This document shows, in pieces, positions 11,251 to 22,039 of a stretch of 64,000 nt of DNA. The number at the start of each line of letters is the position of its first letter. Position 1 is the stretch's first letter. The translations under genes and the position numbers were made by a program. This DNA comes from Zingiber officinale. Its lineage: Eukaryota > Streptophyta > Magnoliopsida > Zingiberales > Zingiberaceae. The notes beneath the pieces are model-generated. The model saw nothing but the letters and a program-made list of their open reading frames with translations. It searched no databases and was not told where the DNA came from. The stretch lies in contig NC_055996.1 of the NCBI RefSeq assembly GCF_018446385.1, positions 18,525,317 to 18,589,316 of the forward strand, written 5' to 3'.

Positions 11251-11609
11251 CAGTTGTCCTTTTTGTCTCCTAGCGCTATTACTTGTTCCCAGGCCGAGCG
11301 GACCAGCCGCTCGGCGCTCATGGCCTCCGAAAAGCCCTGCTCATGTGCTAGGATGGAATTGCGCCTTACTATTCTGCGGCTCGGCCGAGCGGCCTGTCCG
11401 CCCGGCCCATAGACCCTTTTACCTTGAGCATCGGAAACCCGACCCATGGTCAGGCTGTCTTTCGTCCGGTCCGGGAGACCCTTGGCCAGATGTCCGGTCG
11501 GCCGGATGCTCGGTCGGCACGACCTTGGGATTGACCCTCTTGACCATTGACCTCCACATGTCGTTGACCTCTCGCCAACGAGTGATCCCCCGTCCTTATC
11601 ACCGGATCA
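11251..11609 (-). repeat. 3' LTR of element 1, inner part
   Basis: Continues the LTR interrupted at 510; aligned with 21631-22016. It lacks about 25-30 bases that the 5' LTR has near 21897-21935. It ends (plus strand) with GGATCA at 11609. Confidence 0.88.
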
Positions 11610-11626
11610 CATGTCTCCCCCTCAAG
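11610..11626 (-). promoter_or_regulatory. Polypurine tract of element 1
   Basis: On the minus strand a G-rich purine run (GAGGGGGAGA) lies directly before the TGATCC start of the 3' LTR. Confidence 0.75.
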
Positions 11627-11869
11627 TCTAGTCGAAGGAGGCGCTAAGTCCGACTAACTAGACTATGAGTTTGGCCAAGCGACAGCCGACCCGGCATTCC
11701 CGAAAGTGTACCTCCGCTCGGCCCGTATGGGGTCGAATAGAGCCGGTCGGCTAATTGCCTAAGGTTGTCCCAAGGGCCTGTGATGATGTCTTCGGGATCT
11801 TCTCGGAATGCGTACAAATATCCGCCATTATGGTTGAGCACGCGGGTTCTGCCTCGTGATGGGTCTCAT

Positions 11870-12316
11870 TAAATGCCTTCCTGTGACCGAGTGCCAAGTG
11901 GCATTGTCGACGTTATCATACGGCCGCCGCCTTACGCCCGATGCGACGTCCGTCGGTTTGAAATGGACGGTTGGATGCGGGCCTCGAGTTATGTGACCTG
12001 CATCCGACGGCTTGGGCGGATCGAGTCCACCCTTATAAGGCTTTCGCCGCCTTCCACCACCGCATCTTTGCCTTCGTGTGCTCAGAAGCCTCTCCTTGCG
12101 CTCCTCACTCCGGTGATCGTGTTCCCCGGCATTCCGGTGACCCCTCGCCCTCTTCCTTAGATTATCTTTTTCTGTAAGGTTCTTCTGCCTTTCTCTCGTT
12201 GGTTCCCGTGTTTTCGTTCTTGGTCGCGTTCTTGTCTTTCGGGTACTGTCTCACTTATCTTCTCGCTCGCGCCTTTGCTTTTCCTTTCGACTTCTGCCTC
12301 CTCCGTTGTTCCGGCG
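11870..12316 (+). promoter_or_regulatory. Probable promoter and leader of the antisense ORF
   Basis: GC-rich sequence with a TATA-like CCTTATAAGGC near 12031 on the plus strand, 280 bases before the first ATG of the antisense ORF. Position only; no start site can be proved. Confidence 0.35.
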
Positions 12317-14553
12317 ATGGCAAGCTCTTCTCAGCCTGCGGACCCCGCTCTCGCCCCATGGTATACCACCATGGAGTCGCGGTTCGATCGGCGCGATGCC
12401 GAGAGCCTGCTAAACGCTTTTGATATCCCTTCATATTTCGAACTGATTTTACCTCCACCTTCCGCTCGCCCGCACAAACCTCCGCGCGGCGCCTTTTGCC
12501 TTTTCCGCGACCAATTCGTAGCCAGTCTGCGGTTTCCCCTCCACCCCTTCATCGTTGAAGGTTGCAACTTCTTTGGCATTCCACTCGCCCAATTAGTTCC
12601 CAACACTTTTCGCCTTCTGTGCGGAGTTGTGGTCTTATTTAAGATACACAACATTCCCCTCCGCTCGGAAGTTTTCTATTATTTCTATTATCCCAAGCAG
12701 TCCGAGCCGGGCACTTATCTGTTTCAGGCTCAGCCTGGTTTGGTCTTTTTTGATAAACTGCCCTCTTCCAACAAACATTGGAAAGAGAACTACTTTTTTC
12801 TTCGTATCCCCGGTTAGCTTCCTTTCCGAACCAAATGGCAGGTCGGACCGCCCACCTCCCCCCGAGCAAAAGAAGTTTAAGACCCGACCGGACTATCTTC
12901 AAGCAGCGAATCTGCTAGCCGGTATGAAGCTCGACATCAACAAGCTCCTACCTGAAGGAGTGATGTATATATTCGGTTTGAGTCCAAGCCGGACTCCGCT
13001 CCCGAGCAGCTTTGGTAAGAACTTCACTTGTACATTTGCCTTGAGTTCTAACTGATTTCCTTCTCCTTTCCTTGCAGCGAACATCGTAATGGAGTCTGTG
13101 CTGTTTGGGATTTTGAAGAAAAAAGCGGTCGCGCTCGAGGCGGCAGCGACCAAGGAAATGGAGCAGTTGGGCATTGCTCCGGTCGGCTCTCACGAGGGTG
13201 AGAGCGAAGCAAATGCAGGGGAGTCGGCCGCTCAGGCTTCACCCGCGAAGGCGACTGGTGGTGCAACTTCCAACAAATAACCGACCGTTCGGGAGGAAGA
13301 CTCCGATCCGGAGGACGAGCTCCCGCTCGACAGGAAAAGACGCCGTGTTGAGGTGCCTCTCCGTTCGGCCACTTCCACAGTGCAAATGTCCGAGCGGACG
13401 GCCATCGCCTCTCAACGCGGCAAAGCACCATCGGTCGAGGCGCTCTCCTCCGACCGGACCCCCTCCCAACTGGATCCGCCTGTGAACCCCCTCGAAGCGG
13501 TGTTGGTTAGCTCTTTTCTCCTGTACCCTGCCGAGTTCACCGCTCGGGCATTCTATCCACAATGTCCAGCCCGGCCTCCGATCCCTCGGCGTCAGCTCAC
13601 ACGACTCCGGGCCGGCGTCTCACTATTAGGGCCACCCTGCACCTCCCCACTGAGGCGTTTATGGACGAGTCCGATCAGCCGACGGCTCCTGAACACATGA
13701 TCACTATCAAGGGGCCCCTTGCTGAGATATGGGCGGACGCCCGGGCCCGTGTTGCCTTGATACCGCTCAACAAACTGGCTGACAGTCACATACAGCAGTC
13801 CACAGGGGTAAGCTTCACTCCTGTTCTTTTATGTAGTCTTCTTGGTCGGCATTTTAACACCCCTGCGTACATCAGAGATGGGTGGAAGAGATTGTTGTCG
13901 CCAACCGCTTGGCTTTGGTGGAGGAGGAGCTGAAGAGGCTGAAAAGTCCGGATGACCCGTCTTCTTCTCAAGGCCCTTCCTATGCCGAGCTGCAGAAGGA
14001 GCTCGCAATGACCAAAGACTTGCTGGAGGCCGAGCGGAAGAAGACGGCCGACCAGGCATACATGCTGGACCAGCTTGACAAGCAGGTCAAAACTTATGAC
14101 CGCAAGATTGAGCTCGCCACCTCTCGGAAGAACACTGCTATCGCTGATCTGGATAAAAAGAATGTGGAAGCCCGAGTTCTGGAGCAGCGTGTGAAAGAGC
14201 TGGCCGAGCTGCTGGAAGGAGAGCAGAAAGGCCGCTCGGAGGAGGTGACTAAACTCAAGAACGATTTGAAGGCCTTGCAGGAGGCTCTTAATGCTTCCCG
14301 TGCCGCCTTCAAGGAGTACCAAGAGGCGAAGCCAGACCGCGTCGCCACCTTGAGGCAAAATTACATCCGCTCGACGAAATTTGTGGAGAAGGTTTGCGAC
14401 CGGCTGGTCATCGCCTTCGAGTTGGCCATCACCGCCACGGCGGACTATCTGAAGTCCAAGGGTCAGCTTCCTGAGTCCGTGGTCATCCCTGCTACAGAGC
14501 ATGTGGCGCTTCTCACCACCATTCCGAAGCATGTTTTCGATTACCTTGAATGA
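12317..14553 (+). pseudogene. Spliced antisense ORF (aORF) of the Tat element
   Basis: This coding region runs opposite to gag-pol. A first exon from the ATG at 12317 to about 12817 encodes a domain like the Pfam 'putative gypsy type transposon' family (PWYTTMESRF, FDIPSYFEL). Reading then needs a frame change near 12815-12830 and continues (RPDYLQAANLLAGM) to a donor at 13015; an intron 13016-13078 (GTAAGA...TTGCAG) follows. The next exon starts CGAACATC and its frame ends near 13279. A later exon (13562-13809) encodes EIWADARARVALIPL and splices (GTAAGC at 13810, CATCAG acceptor at 13876-13881) into a last exon of about 223 codons. That exon is one long coiled coil rich in E, K and L. Antisense ORFs in this position are known in Tat elements; their function is not. 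Frame breaks suggest this copy is inactive. Confidence 0.75.
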
Positions 14554-14819
14554 TGTATTTTCTGTAATTCTCCCGATCAGCTAACCTTAATTTTAATGAA
14601 TTACATCTGTAACTTTGCCCCCGATCGGCGAACTTTTAAATATAACTTTTAATTTAAGTGCCTTTCTTGACTGCGCCGCTCGGTCTAACGATCTTCATTC
14701 CGCATGGAACTTCCGTTAGTTTTTCGTTGATCAGCGCTGGTAAGCGCACGCCATTGTTTTCTCCATGTCCTTAGGATCAAGGCTTACTGATCATCGGCCC
14801 TAGATGCTGGGCCTTAGTC

Positions 14820-15295
14820 TATATGCGCAACGCTGTCCCGTTCGGGGGGTTTATAGTCGCCGGTCCGATTCAAGAGTTTAACGTCGCCGCTCGATTGTCT
14901 TCAAATCGGGGGGTTTATAGTCGCCGGTCTGACTCTAGAGTTTAACGTCGTCGCTCGACGGTCTTCCGACCGGGGGGTTTTATAGTCGCCGGTTTGACTC
15001 TAGAGTTTAACGTCGCCGCTCGACGGTCTTCAAGCCGGGGGGTTTATAGTCGCCGGTCCAACTCTAGAGTTTAACGTCGTAGCTCGACGGTCTTCCGACC
15101 GGGGGGTTTTATAGTCGCCGGTTTGACTCTAGAGTTTAACGTCGCCGCTCGACGGTCTTCAAGCCGGGGGGTTTATAGTCGCCGGTCCGACTCTAGAGTT
15201 TAACGTCGCCGCTCGACGGTCTTCAAGCCGGGGGGTTTATAGTCGCCGGTCCGACTCTAGAGTTTAACGTCGCCGCTCGACGATCTTCAAGTAGG
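14820..15295. repeat. Tandem array (seven ~64-bp units) in element 1
   Basis: Seven copies of a unit with GGGGGGTTTATAGTCGCCGG, then a GACTCTAGAGTTTAACGTCG segment and a CGCTCGACGGTCTTC segment. Copies start near 14844, 14908, 14972, 15037, 15102, 15166 and 15230, so the period is close to 64-65. Units alternate between two subtypes (CTTCAAGCC and CTTCCGACC). It lies between the antisense ORF and integrase, a place where Tat elements often carry tandem repeats. Confidence 0.93.
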
Positions 15296-15533
15296 TTTCC
15301 GTTCGGCAAATAACGCTTAAACTCTTTACAATTTTTCTTATCTTTAATCCTGCAGCCAAAGGATACAGACGAATGGAACATACATGAAATGAATTACACT
15401 GGTGCACCTTTTATCCAACACAGTACAGCTGGAGGTGGTTTGCGCTCCATGGTTGATCTAGTCGTCGTCCGTCCTCATCTTCCAGGTAGTATGCATTCGA
15501 TCGGAGCTTCTCGACGACTCTGAAGGGGCCCAC

Positions 15534-16690
15534 CTAGGGAGCTTCCATCTTACTCACATCGTCGACCGGCTTCACCTTCTTCCACACAAGATCGCCGACC
15601 TGGAAGGCTCTGGGAATTACACACCTGTTGTAATTCTGCTTCATTCTCTGCCTGTACGCCATCAGCCGGACGACTGCTTTAGCTCTTGCTTCGTCAACTA
15701 GGTCCAACTCCAGCTGCCTCCGCTCGGCGTTGACCCCATCGTAGTTTTGGATCCGATCGGACTCTACTCCGACCTCGACTGGGACGACCGCCTCGCCTCC
15801 GTACACCAAGTGGAACGGAGTTACCCCCGTTCCCTCCTTTCGGGTTGTGCGAATGCCCATAGTACGCCCGGCAACTCGTCTACCCAGCTTCCTCCCACGT
15901 GGTCGAGCCGAACCCGAAGTATCCGCAGGATCTCCCGATTGGCCACTTCGGCTTGACCATTGCTTTGAGGATACGTTACGGAGGTGAAGTGTTGTTCGAT
16001 GTCATACCCCTTGCACCATTCTCCGAGCTGCTGATCGACGAACTGCCGGCCATTATCCGAAATGTGTCGACGAGGGATGCCGAACCGACAAATTATATGC
16101 TACCAAATGAACTTCTTAACCATCTGCGCGGTTATCTTGGCTAGTGGTTCGGCTTCGACCCATTTGGAGAAGTAGTCGACTGCCACCAGTAGAAACCTCC
16201 ATTGACCGGTCGCCATGGGGAAAGGCCCTACGATATCCATGCCTCATTGGTCAAACGGGCAGGATACTGTGGATGCCTTCATTTCCTTCGTAGGCTTATG
16301 GGAGAAGTTGTGGTACCTCTGACAAGAAAGGCAGGTAGCGACGGTCCGAGCGGCATCTTCCTGTAGAGTTGGCCAGAAGTATCCGGCCAGCAGGATCTTC
16401 TTAGCCAAAGAACGGCCGCCCTGATGACCTCCGCAAGATCCTTGGTACACCTCTTGGAGAATGTACTCTGCATCCTCCGAGCTGACGCACTTTAGCAGCG
16501 GCCGGGAGAACGCCTTCTTGTAAAGTTGATCCCCGATGAGCGTGAACCGGCCGGCTCTCCTCCTCAACAGCTGGGCTTCCTCCCGATCGGACGGCGTGGC
16601 CTCCGATCGCAAAAATTCTATAATGGATGTCCTCCAATCACTCGGGAATGTGAGGCTTTCCATCCGATCGATGTGCGCCACCAGGGACAC
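15534..16690 (-). pseudogene. Integrase of element 1 (broken)
   Basis: Joins newly made element DNA into the genome. The N-terminal part (16690-16244) has the HHCC zinc-binding pattern, seen as H...H (GGHQGGRSLAK) and CLSCQ. The frame then meets a TGA at the start of the catalytic core, where the sequence after the stop still reads GMDIVGPFP; other breaks follow through 15990-15860. The C-terminal part (15860-15534) has the FQVGDLVW motif typical of gypsy integrases. I saw no clear chromodomain, which fits Tat rather than the chromovirus group. Confidence 0.85.
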
Positions 16691-16944
16691 TTGCTCGATT
16701 GGTTGTTGGATGATGACCGACGATATCGAACTGGCGAGCTTGGCTAGCTCGTCCGCAGATTGGTTCTCGGCTCGGGGGATCTTCTGTATGACAACTTCGA
16801 CGAAGTTGGTCTTCAGTTTTTCAAAGGCCTCCGCTAGAACCTGAGCCTCGCGTTGTTTATCTCGAAGGACCCTGAGAGCTGCTGAGCAGCCAACTGGGAG
16901 TCTAAAAATAGTATCACCCGACTGGCTCCCACGTGCCTTGCGGC

Positions 16945-17727
16945 CTATAGGCCGGCTACGAGAGCCTCATACTTCGCTTCATTATTGGTTGCTCGGTAGT
17001 CCAGCCGGACGGACAGGTGCATCCACTCCTCTTGAAGGGAAAGTAACAGGATACTAATTCCGCTTCCGAGCCGAGTGGACGATCCGTCCACAAATACTTT
17101 CCACATAGCTTCGGACTTAGGATTTTGCACCTCGGTCACAAAATCTGCCAAGGACTGCGCCTTAATCGCCGAGCAGGGTTGATACTGAATGTCGAATTCA
17201 CTCAGCTCTGTTGTCCACTTGATGAGCCGCCCGGTCGCTTCTGGATTCAGGAGCACCCTTCCCAGCGGGCTCTTCGTCATCACGATAATTGTATGCGCCA
17301 AAAAATAAGGGCGCAATCTCCGCGCTGCGAGGATCAAGGCAAAAGCCAATTTCTCGAGACCAGTGTAGCGAGATTCAGCATCCTTTAGAATGTGACTTAA
17401 GAAGTACACGGGTTGCTCTTCGTTGTTTGGCCTCACTAATGTCGAGCCGACAGCATGCTCGGTCGAAGACAAGTAAATATAGAGCGGCTCTCTTACAGTC
17501 GGTTTAGCCAGCACGGGCAGAGAATTGAGATAAGTCTTCAGCTCCTTGAATGCCCGATCGCATTCCTTGTCCCATTGAAATTTGGTATCTTTGCACAGAA
17601 TTTTGAAGAAAGGGAGGCTTCGGTCGGTCGTTAGGGAGATGAATCGTGATAGCGCCGTTATCCGACCGGTGAGGCGCTGTACTTCTCGAAGATTTCTGGG
17701 AGGCGGCATATCTTGCAATGCTTTCAC
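16945..17727 (-). pseudogene. RT connection, RNase H and second RNase H-like domain of element 1
   Basis: 260 uninterrupted codons. The first half is the gypsy RT thumb and original RNase H (LPFFKILCK, YFLSHIL, YTGLEKLAFALILAARRLRPYF). After a linker (SLADFVTEV) a second RNase H begins with VFVDGSSTRLGSGISILL and NNEAKYEALVAGL, matching the extra RNase H acquired by Tat elements. Reading stops near 16945; RNase H motifs continue weakly toward the integrase. Confidence 0.85.
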
Positions 17728-18513
17728 CTTGCTGGGATTCGCCTCTATGCCTCACTCGGTCACAATATAGCCCAAGAAACGCCCGCCTTTTGCTCCGAAC
17801 AAGCACTTCTGGGGGTCAGCTTAACCCCGTATCTCCTCAGTGTCGGGAAAGTTTCTTCCAAATCCGCATAAAGGTCCGCCGCTCGGAAGGATTTGATAAG
17901 TATATCATCTATATATACTTCCAATTTGCGCCCGATTTGCTTCCAGAATACCTTGTCCATCAGTCGCTGGTAGGTAGCTCTTGCGTTCTTCAGCCCGAAC
18001 GGCATTACGTTGTAATAGTAAGTGTCGTCTACAGTGACAAAACTGACCTTTTCTTGGTCTCCTCGGGCGAGCGACACTTGATGGTAACCCTGATAAGCAT
18101 CCGACATGCATATCAGCTCGCACCCGGTTGTGGAGTCTACTAGTTGATCGATCCGGGGCAGAGGGTAAAAATCCTTCTGGCAGACCTTGTTCAGATCCCA
18201 GAAGTCAATGCAAACTCTCCATTTGTTGTTTAGTTTGGAGACCAGCACCACGTTTGCGAGCCAGCTCGGGAACTGTACCTCCCTTATGTGGTCGACCTCC
18301 AAGAGCTTCTACACCTCCGCTCGGATGATGATATTCTGTTCAGCACTGAAGTCCCTCTTCCTTTGCTTTACCGGGCGAGCATCCGGTCGAACGTGAAGCT
18401 CGTGCTGCGCTATGCTCGGCGAGACTCCTGGCAACTCGTGGTTCGACCAAGCGAAAACGTCGCAATTTTCCTGGAGGCATCTGACCAGCTTCTCTTTCTG
18501 GCTTGCTTCCAGG
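17728..18513 (-). pseudogene. Reverse transcriptase of element 1, C-terminal and middle parts
   Basis: Copies element RNA to DNA. The reading 18302-17760 holds the RT core (NVVLVSK, WRVCIDF, YPLPRIDQLVD), the palm motif YIDDIL and MPFGLKNA. A frame break near 17800 (after the 'YGVKLTP' segment) separates it from the RNase H frame. The upstream part to 18513 shows the conserved RT entry sequence in other frames. A MITE (18514-19011) cuts the pol reading frame just upstream. Confidence 0.85.
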
Positions 18514-19011
18514 TCGGGGTGTAATCGAGCCGAGCCGAGCCGAACTCTTGGATGTTTGAGTTTGGCTCGTTTATAATCGAGCCGAGCTCGAGCTTTATTT
18601 AACGAATATATTCATGGCTCACGAGCTTATTCGAACTTTTATCGAGCCTAAACGAGCTTAATAAATATAAATTTAAATATTCATTAAAAATTAAGTTATA
18701 TATTTTTAAAAAATTATAATATTATTGTTAAAATTTATAATTTTATTCTAATAAATAAATTTAATATATTTGTCTATGTTTTTCATAAGTAGAGTATAAA
18801 ATCTATAAATTCAATATCAAAACTATTATTTTTTTATTTAAAAGTTGATTTATGAGCTTAACGAACATGTTCACGAGCTAACGAGCCGAATATTGTGAAG
18901 TTTGAGCTTGGTTTGCTTATCTTAACGAGCCTCATTAAACGAGCTCAAACGAGCTTTTATCGAATCGAGCTTCGAATAACTCACGAGCGGCTTGACTCAT
19001 TTACACCCCTA
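18514..19011. mobile_element. hAT-type MITE with GAGC-rich ends (copy 1)
   Basis: 498 bp between 8-base target copies CTTCCAGG (18506-18513 and 19012-19019). Ends read TCGGGGTGTAA and, on the other strand, TAGGGGTGTAA. Both subterminal regions are dense in GAGC/GCTC words; the centre is AT-rich and has no ORF. The 8-base TSD and the end type fit the hAT superfamily. Copy 2 is at 46385-46856. Confidence 0.9.
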
Positions 19012-19019
19012 CTTCCAGG

Positions 19020-20072
19020 TCGGATGCTATGAAAGTCGTGGCCTCCGGTCGGGCAGGGTGGATCTGTACCTCCTCCTTTTCTTCATAAACTAGAGAAGGT
19101 GGGCTTTCAGTTATAGTGTTTACCTCGACTCGTGGCACTTTCCGAGCGGATTTAGCCTTGGCTCGGACCATCTCTACATAGCATCGCCGAGCGGCAAGCT
19201 GATCTCCTCGGACCTCCCCAACTTAGTCTTCCACAGGGAATTTGATCTTCTGGGAGAAGGTGGAGACGACCGCTCGAAACTCGTTGAGAGCCGGTCGCCC
19301 CAGGATAACATTGTATGCGGAGGGAGCGTCGACCACGATGAAGTTGGCAACCCGCGTTCTTCTGAGTGGCTCCTCCCCCAGCGAGATAGCCAGTCTGACC
19401 TGCCCGACTGGCAGAACTTCGTTACCGGTGAACCCGTAGGGGGGTGGTCATCGGCAGCAACTTGGCTCGGTCAATTTGCAATTGGTCGAAGGCCTTCCGG
19501 AAGATTATGTTGACCGATCTGCCTGTATCAATAAAGATGCGATGAATAGTGTAGTTAGCTATTACCGCTCGGATGATAAGGGCGTCATCATGCGGGACTT
19601 CAACTCCTTCGAGGTCCCTAGGCCCAAAGCTGATCTTGGGCCCGTTCGCCTGCTCCTGGCTGCAGCCAACCGCATGGATTGTCAGCTGCATGGCGTGCGC
19701 CTTCCTTGCCCTGTTGGAGTCGCCTCCGGTCGGCCCTCCGGCGATGATGTTGATTTCACCCCTCGACGCATTGCCTCTATTCTCCTCCTCCCGAGCGGAT
19801 GATCGGGGTCGTTCATGCGATGCCCGAGGAATGACCCAGTGTTGCTGGTTATGTTGCCGCTTGGGAGATCTCCTTTCTATATGCCGGGCGGGACTTTGGT
19901 GTTGATGTCGTCGATTTGGCGAAGGTGATCGACGGCGATAGCTTCTCAGCGTAGGATGAACGATCGGGGGGAGACTCCGACAGTCGCGGGTGTTGTGAGT
20001 TGCTGACTGATGGAGCGAACAAAACATGGGAGTCCATACCTTCTGCTTGGGCTTGGGCCGATCGGCTGCCAC
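19020..20072 (-). pseudogene. Gag tail, aspartic protease and protease-RT linker of element 1
   Basis: The frame 20072-19422 starts in the basic end of Gag (WTPMFCSLHQSATHNTRDC, a variant zinc-knuckle-like segment) and runs through an arginine-rich linker to the protease. The protease active site reads FIDTGRSVNIIF: the DTG triad is present, but the usual second serine is arginine. After the frame ends, 19420-19240 still encodes the linker (VILGRPAL-type motif) on the minus strand. Protease would cut Gag-Pol in the particle. Confidence 0.85.
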
Positions 20073-20141
20073 CTGCTGGACGACATGCGACCTTGTGTGC
20101 TGATGAGGATGGGCTGCTTCTGCCCGTGGTCCCCTCGGTGG

Positions 20142-21133
20142 TTAATGAGTAGTGGGTGGTTTTCGCTCGGCTGAGGATGGTGGCTCGGAGGGTATTTCTT
20201 TTTTCCTTGCCATCTGAGCTTCCTCCACATTGATGTACTCGTTGGCTTTGTTCAGCATGTGGTCGTAGCTGCGAGACGGCTTTCGGATAAGCGATCGGAA
20301 GAACTCACCATCCACAAGCCCCTGTGTGAACGCGTTCATCATAGTTTTTGAGGTGACCGTCAGGATGTCCATGGCCACCTGGTTGAAGCATTGGATGTAA
20401 GCTCGGAGCGACTCCCTCGATCCTTGCTTGATGGCGAATAGACTTACGCTGGTTTTCTGATAGCGTCTGCTGCTTGCGAAGTGGTGGAGAAAGGCCGTGC
20501 GGAACTCTTTGAAGCTTGTTTTGATCCGTTCGGCATCCTCCGGAACCATCGTTGCACCGACCCAAAAAGGGTGGTGAGGAACACTCGGCACTTCACCTCA
20601 TCTGTATATTGATGTAAAGTGGCGGTGTTGTCGAATTTACCCAGATGGTCGTCCGGGTCAGTGGTCTCATTGTATTCCCCGATCGCCGGGGGCGCGTAAT
20701 GCCTTGGTAGTGGATCGCGCAGAATGACCTCGGAGAACTGTCTATTGATCCACTCGGGGGACGAGTCTATTCGTGGAGCCTTACCTTTTCTATTGTCCCG
20801 CGCGAGGGCTTCGTCTGACGAAGATCCTCGGTCGAGGTTGGCCTGAGCGACTTCTAACGGCGTTTGGAATAAAGCCCGATGGAACAGTATCGGAGCGGGC
20901 GGAGCTTCCACCTGAGTGCCGGTCGGACCTTTGTTTTGACCCCATATTGAGAGCTGCTCCGGCCGGTCGTCTGGTGTCACCCGACCGCCTGATGCCGACG
21001 TTGCCTATTGCGCTAACCGATCGGCTTGAGCCTTTTGCTGCTGCTCGACTATTTTGGCTGCCCGCGCTTAGATGAGCGCGTCTAATTCTTCGGGAGAGAG
21101 CGTCACCATGAGTTGGCGTCCAGCTTCTTCCAT
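20142..21133 (-). pseudogene. Gag of element 1 (frameshifted)
   Basis: Starts at the ATG 21133-21131 (MEEAGRQLMV), 46 bases after the LTR, with early stops. The frame 20980-20444 encodes the Gag capsid start (DPDDHLGKFDNTATLHQY, CRVFLTTL, RWFRRMPNGS). A one-base shift near 20540 moves to the frame 20591-20142 (FLHHFASSRRYQKTS, LRAYIQCFNQVAMDI). The same protein is intact over this region in element 2 (40869-42122), which confirms the frame change. Confidence 0.88.
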
Positions 21134-21159
21134 CGTCTCTGCTCAGATTAAGGTGCGTT

Positions 21160-21178
21160 CCCACATACGGCGCCAATT
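21160..21178 (-). promoter_or_regulatory. Primer binding site of element 1
   Basis: The minus strand reads TTGGCGCCGTATGTGGGAA right after the end of the 5' LTR. TGGCGCC at this place is the common gypsy primer-site start; element 2 has the near-identical TGGCGCCGTCTGTGGG. Confidence 0.85.
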
Positions 21179-22016
21179 TGATCCTGTCCGCGCGCTGAGT
21201 CGATGGACGTTGGAGACGTGGTGCTCTCTGCTGTCTTTGATTGGTGATGTGGACCTCCGGAAAACCTGCAAAGAAGCCGAGCCGGGAGGGGTTTCCCGGC
21301 GACGACCCTCCGACGCCCAAGTAAGGCAGCGAAGAAGAAGAACATGACAACGTTACTGTGGCTATAGTGATGAGGATCGCATACCTCTGTCGAAGTTTGG
21401 GGGTCCTTATATAGGACCCCGGGGAGGCGGGAGCACGCTTCTCGATGCGTGCACACTTCCCCAAACATACCTCAGTAGGTTGTGTCAGAAAAGCATGTCT
21501 GACGTCATTCCGTAATCGTCCGAGCATATCCAGGATGTGACGGTGGAAGATTCCACCGTACGTTACTCTGTCCGCTCCGGCCGCCGACCATGTTGTTTGT
21601 CGGCGGCGGGTGTCTCAAGGACGAAATTACCAGTTGACATTTTTGTCTCCTAGTGCTATTACCTGTTCCCGGGCCGAGCGGACCAGCCGCTCGGCGCTCA
21701 TGGCCTTCGGGAAGCCTTGCTCATGTGCTCTGATGGAATTGCGCCTTACTATCCTGCGGCTCGGCCGAGCGGCCTGTTCGCCCGGCCCATAGACCCTTTT
21801 ATCTTGAGCATCAGAAACCTGACCCCTGGTCGGACTATCTTTCGTCCGGTCCGGGAGACCCTTGGCCAGATGTCCAGTCGGCCGGATGCTCGGTCGACCC
21901 GCCACTCCGCTCGGCACGACCTCTGGCCGTTCGGGGATTGACCCTCTTGACCATTGACCTCCACGTGTCGTTGACCTCCCGCCAACAAGTGATCCCCCGT
22001 CCTTACCACCGGATCA
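21179..22016 (-). repeat. 5' LTR of element 1
   Basis: 838 bp with TGATCC start (minus strand, at 22016) and GGATCA end (21179). It contains the palindromic GGTCCTTATATAGGACCCC (21403-21421), a good candidate for the TATA region. Confidence 0.92.
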
Positions 22017-22039
22017 GTGGCTATACATTTTAATTGAAT

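Larger units (their letters stand above)
49..22016 (-). mobile_element. Tat-lineage Ty3/gypsy LTR retrotransposon (element 1), with nested insertions
   Basis: The element is bounded by LTRs that begin TGATCC and end GGATCA when read on the minus strand. Flanks are GTGGT (44-48) and GTGGC (22017-22021), a five-base target duplication with one change. Order on the minus strand: 5' LTR, primer binding site, gag, protease, RT, two RNase H-like segments, integrase, tandem repeats, an antisense ORF, polypurine tract, 3' LTR. Two RNase H-like segments and an antisense ORF between pol and the 3' LTR are known marks of the plant Tat group. Without its insertions (511-11245 plus TSD, and the MITE at 18514-19011 plus TSD) it is about 10.7 kb. 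Frameshifts and stops in gag and pol make it non-coding today. Confidence 0.9.

Noticed and set aside
11093-11647. 184-codon plus-strand ORF spanning the LTR junction
   Set aside because: It crosses the border between element A and the element 1 LTR, and the reading is an accident of GC-rich repeats.
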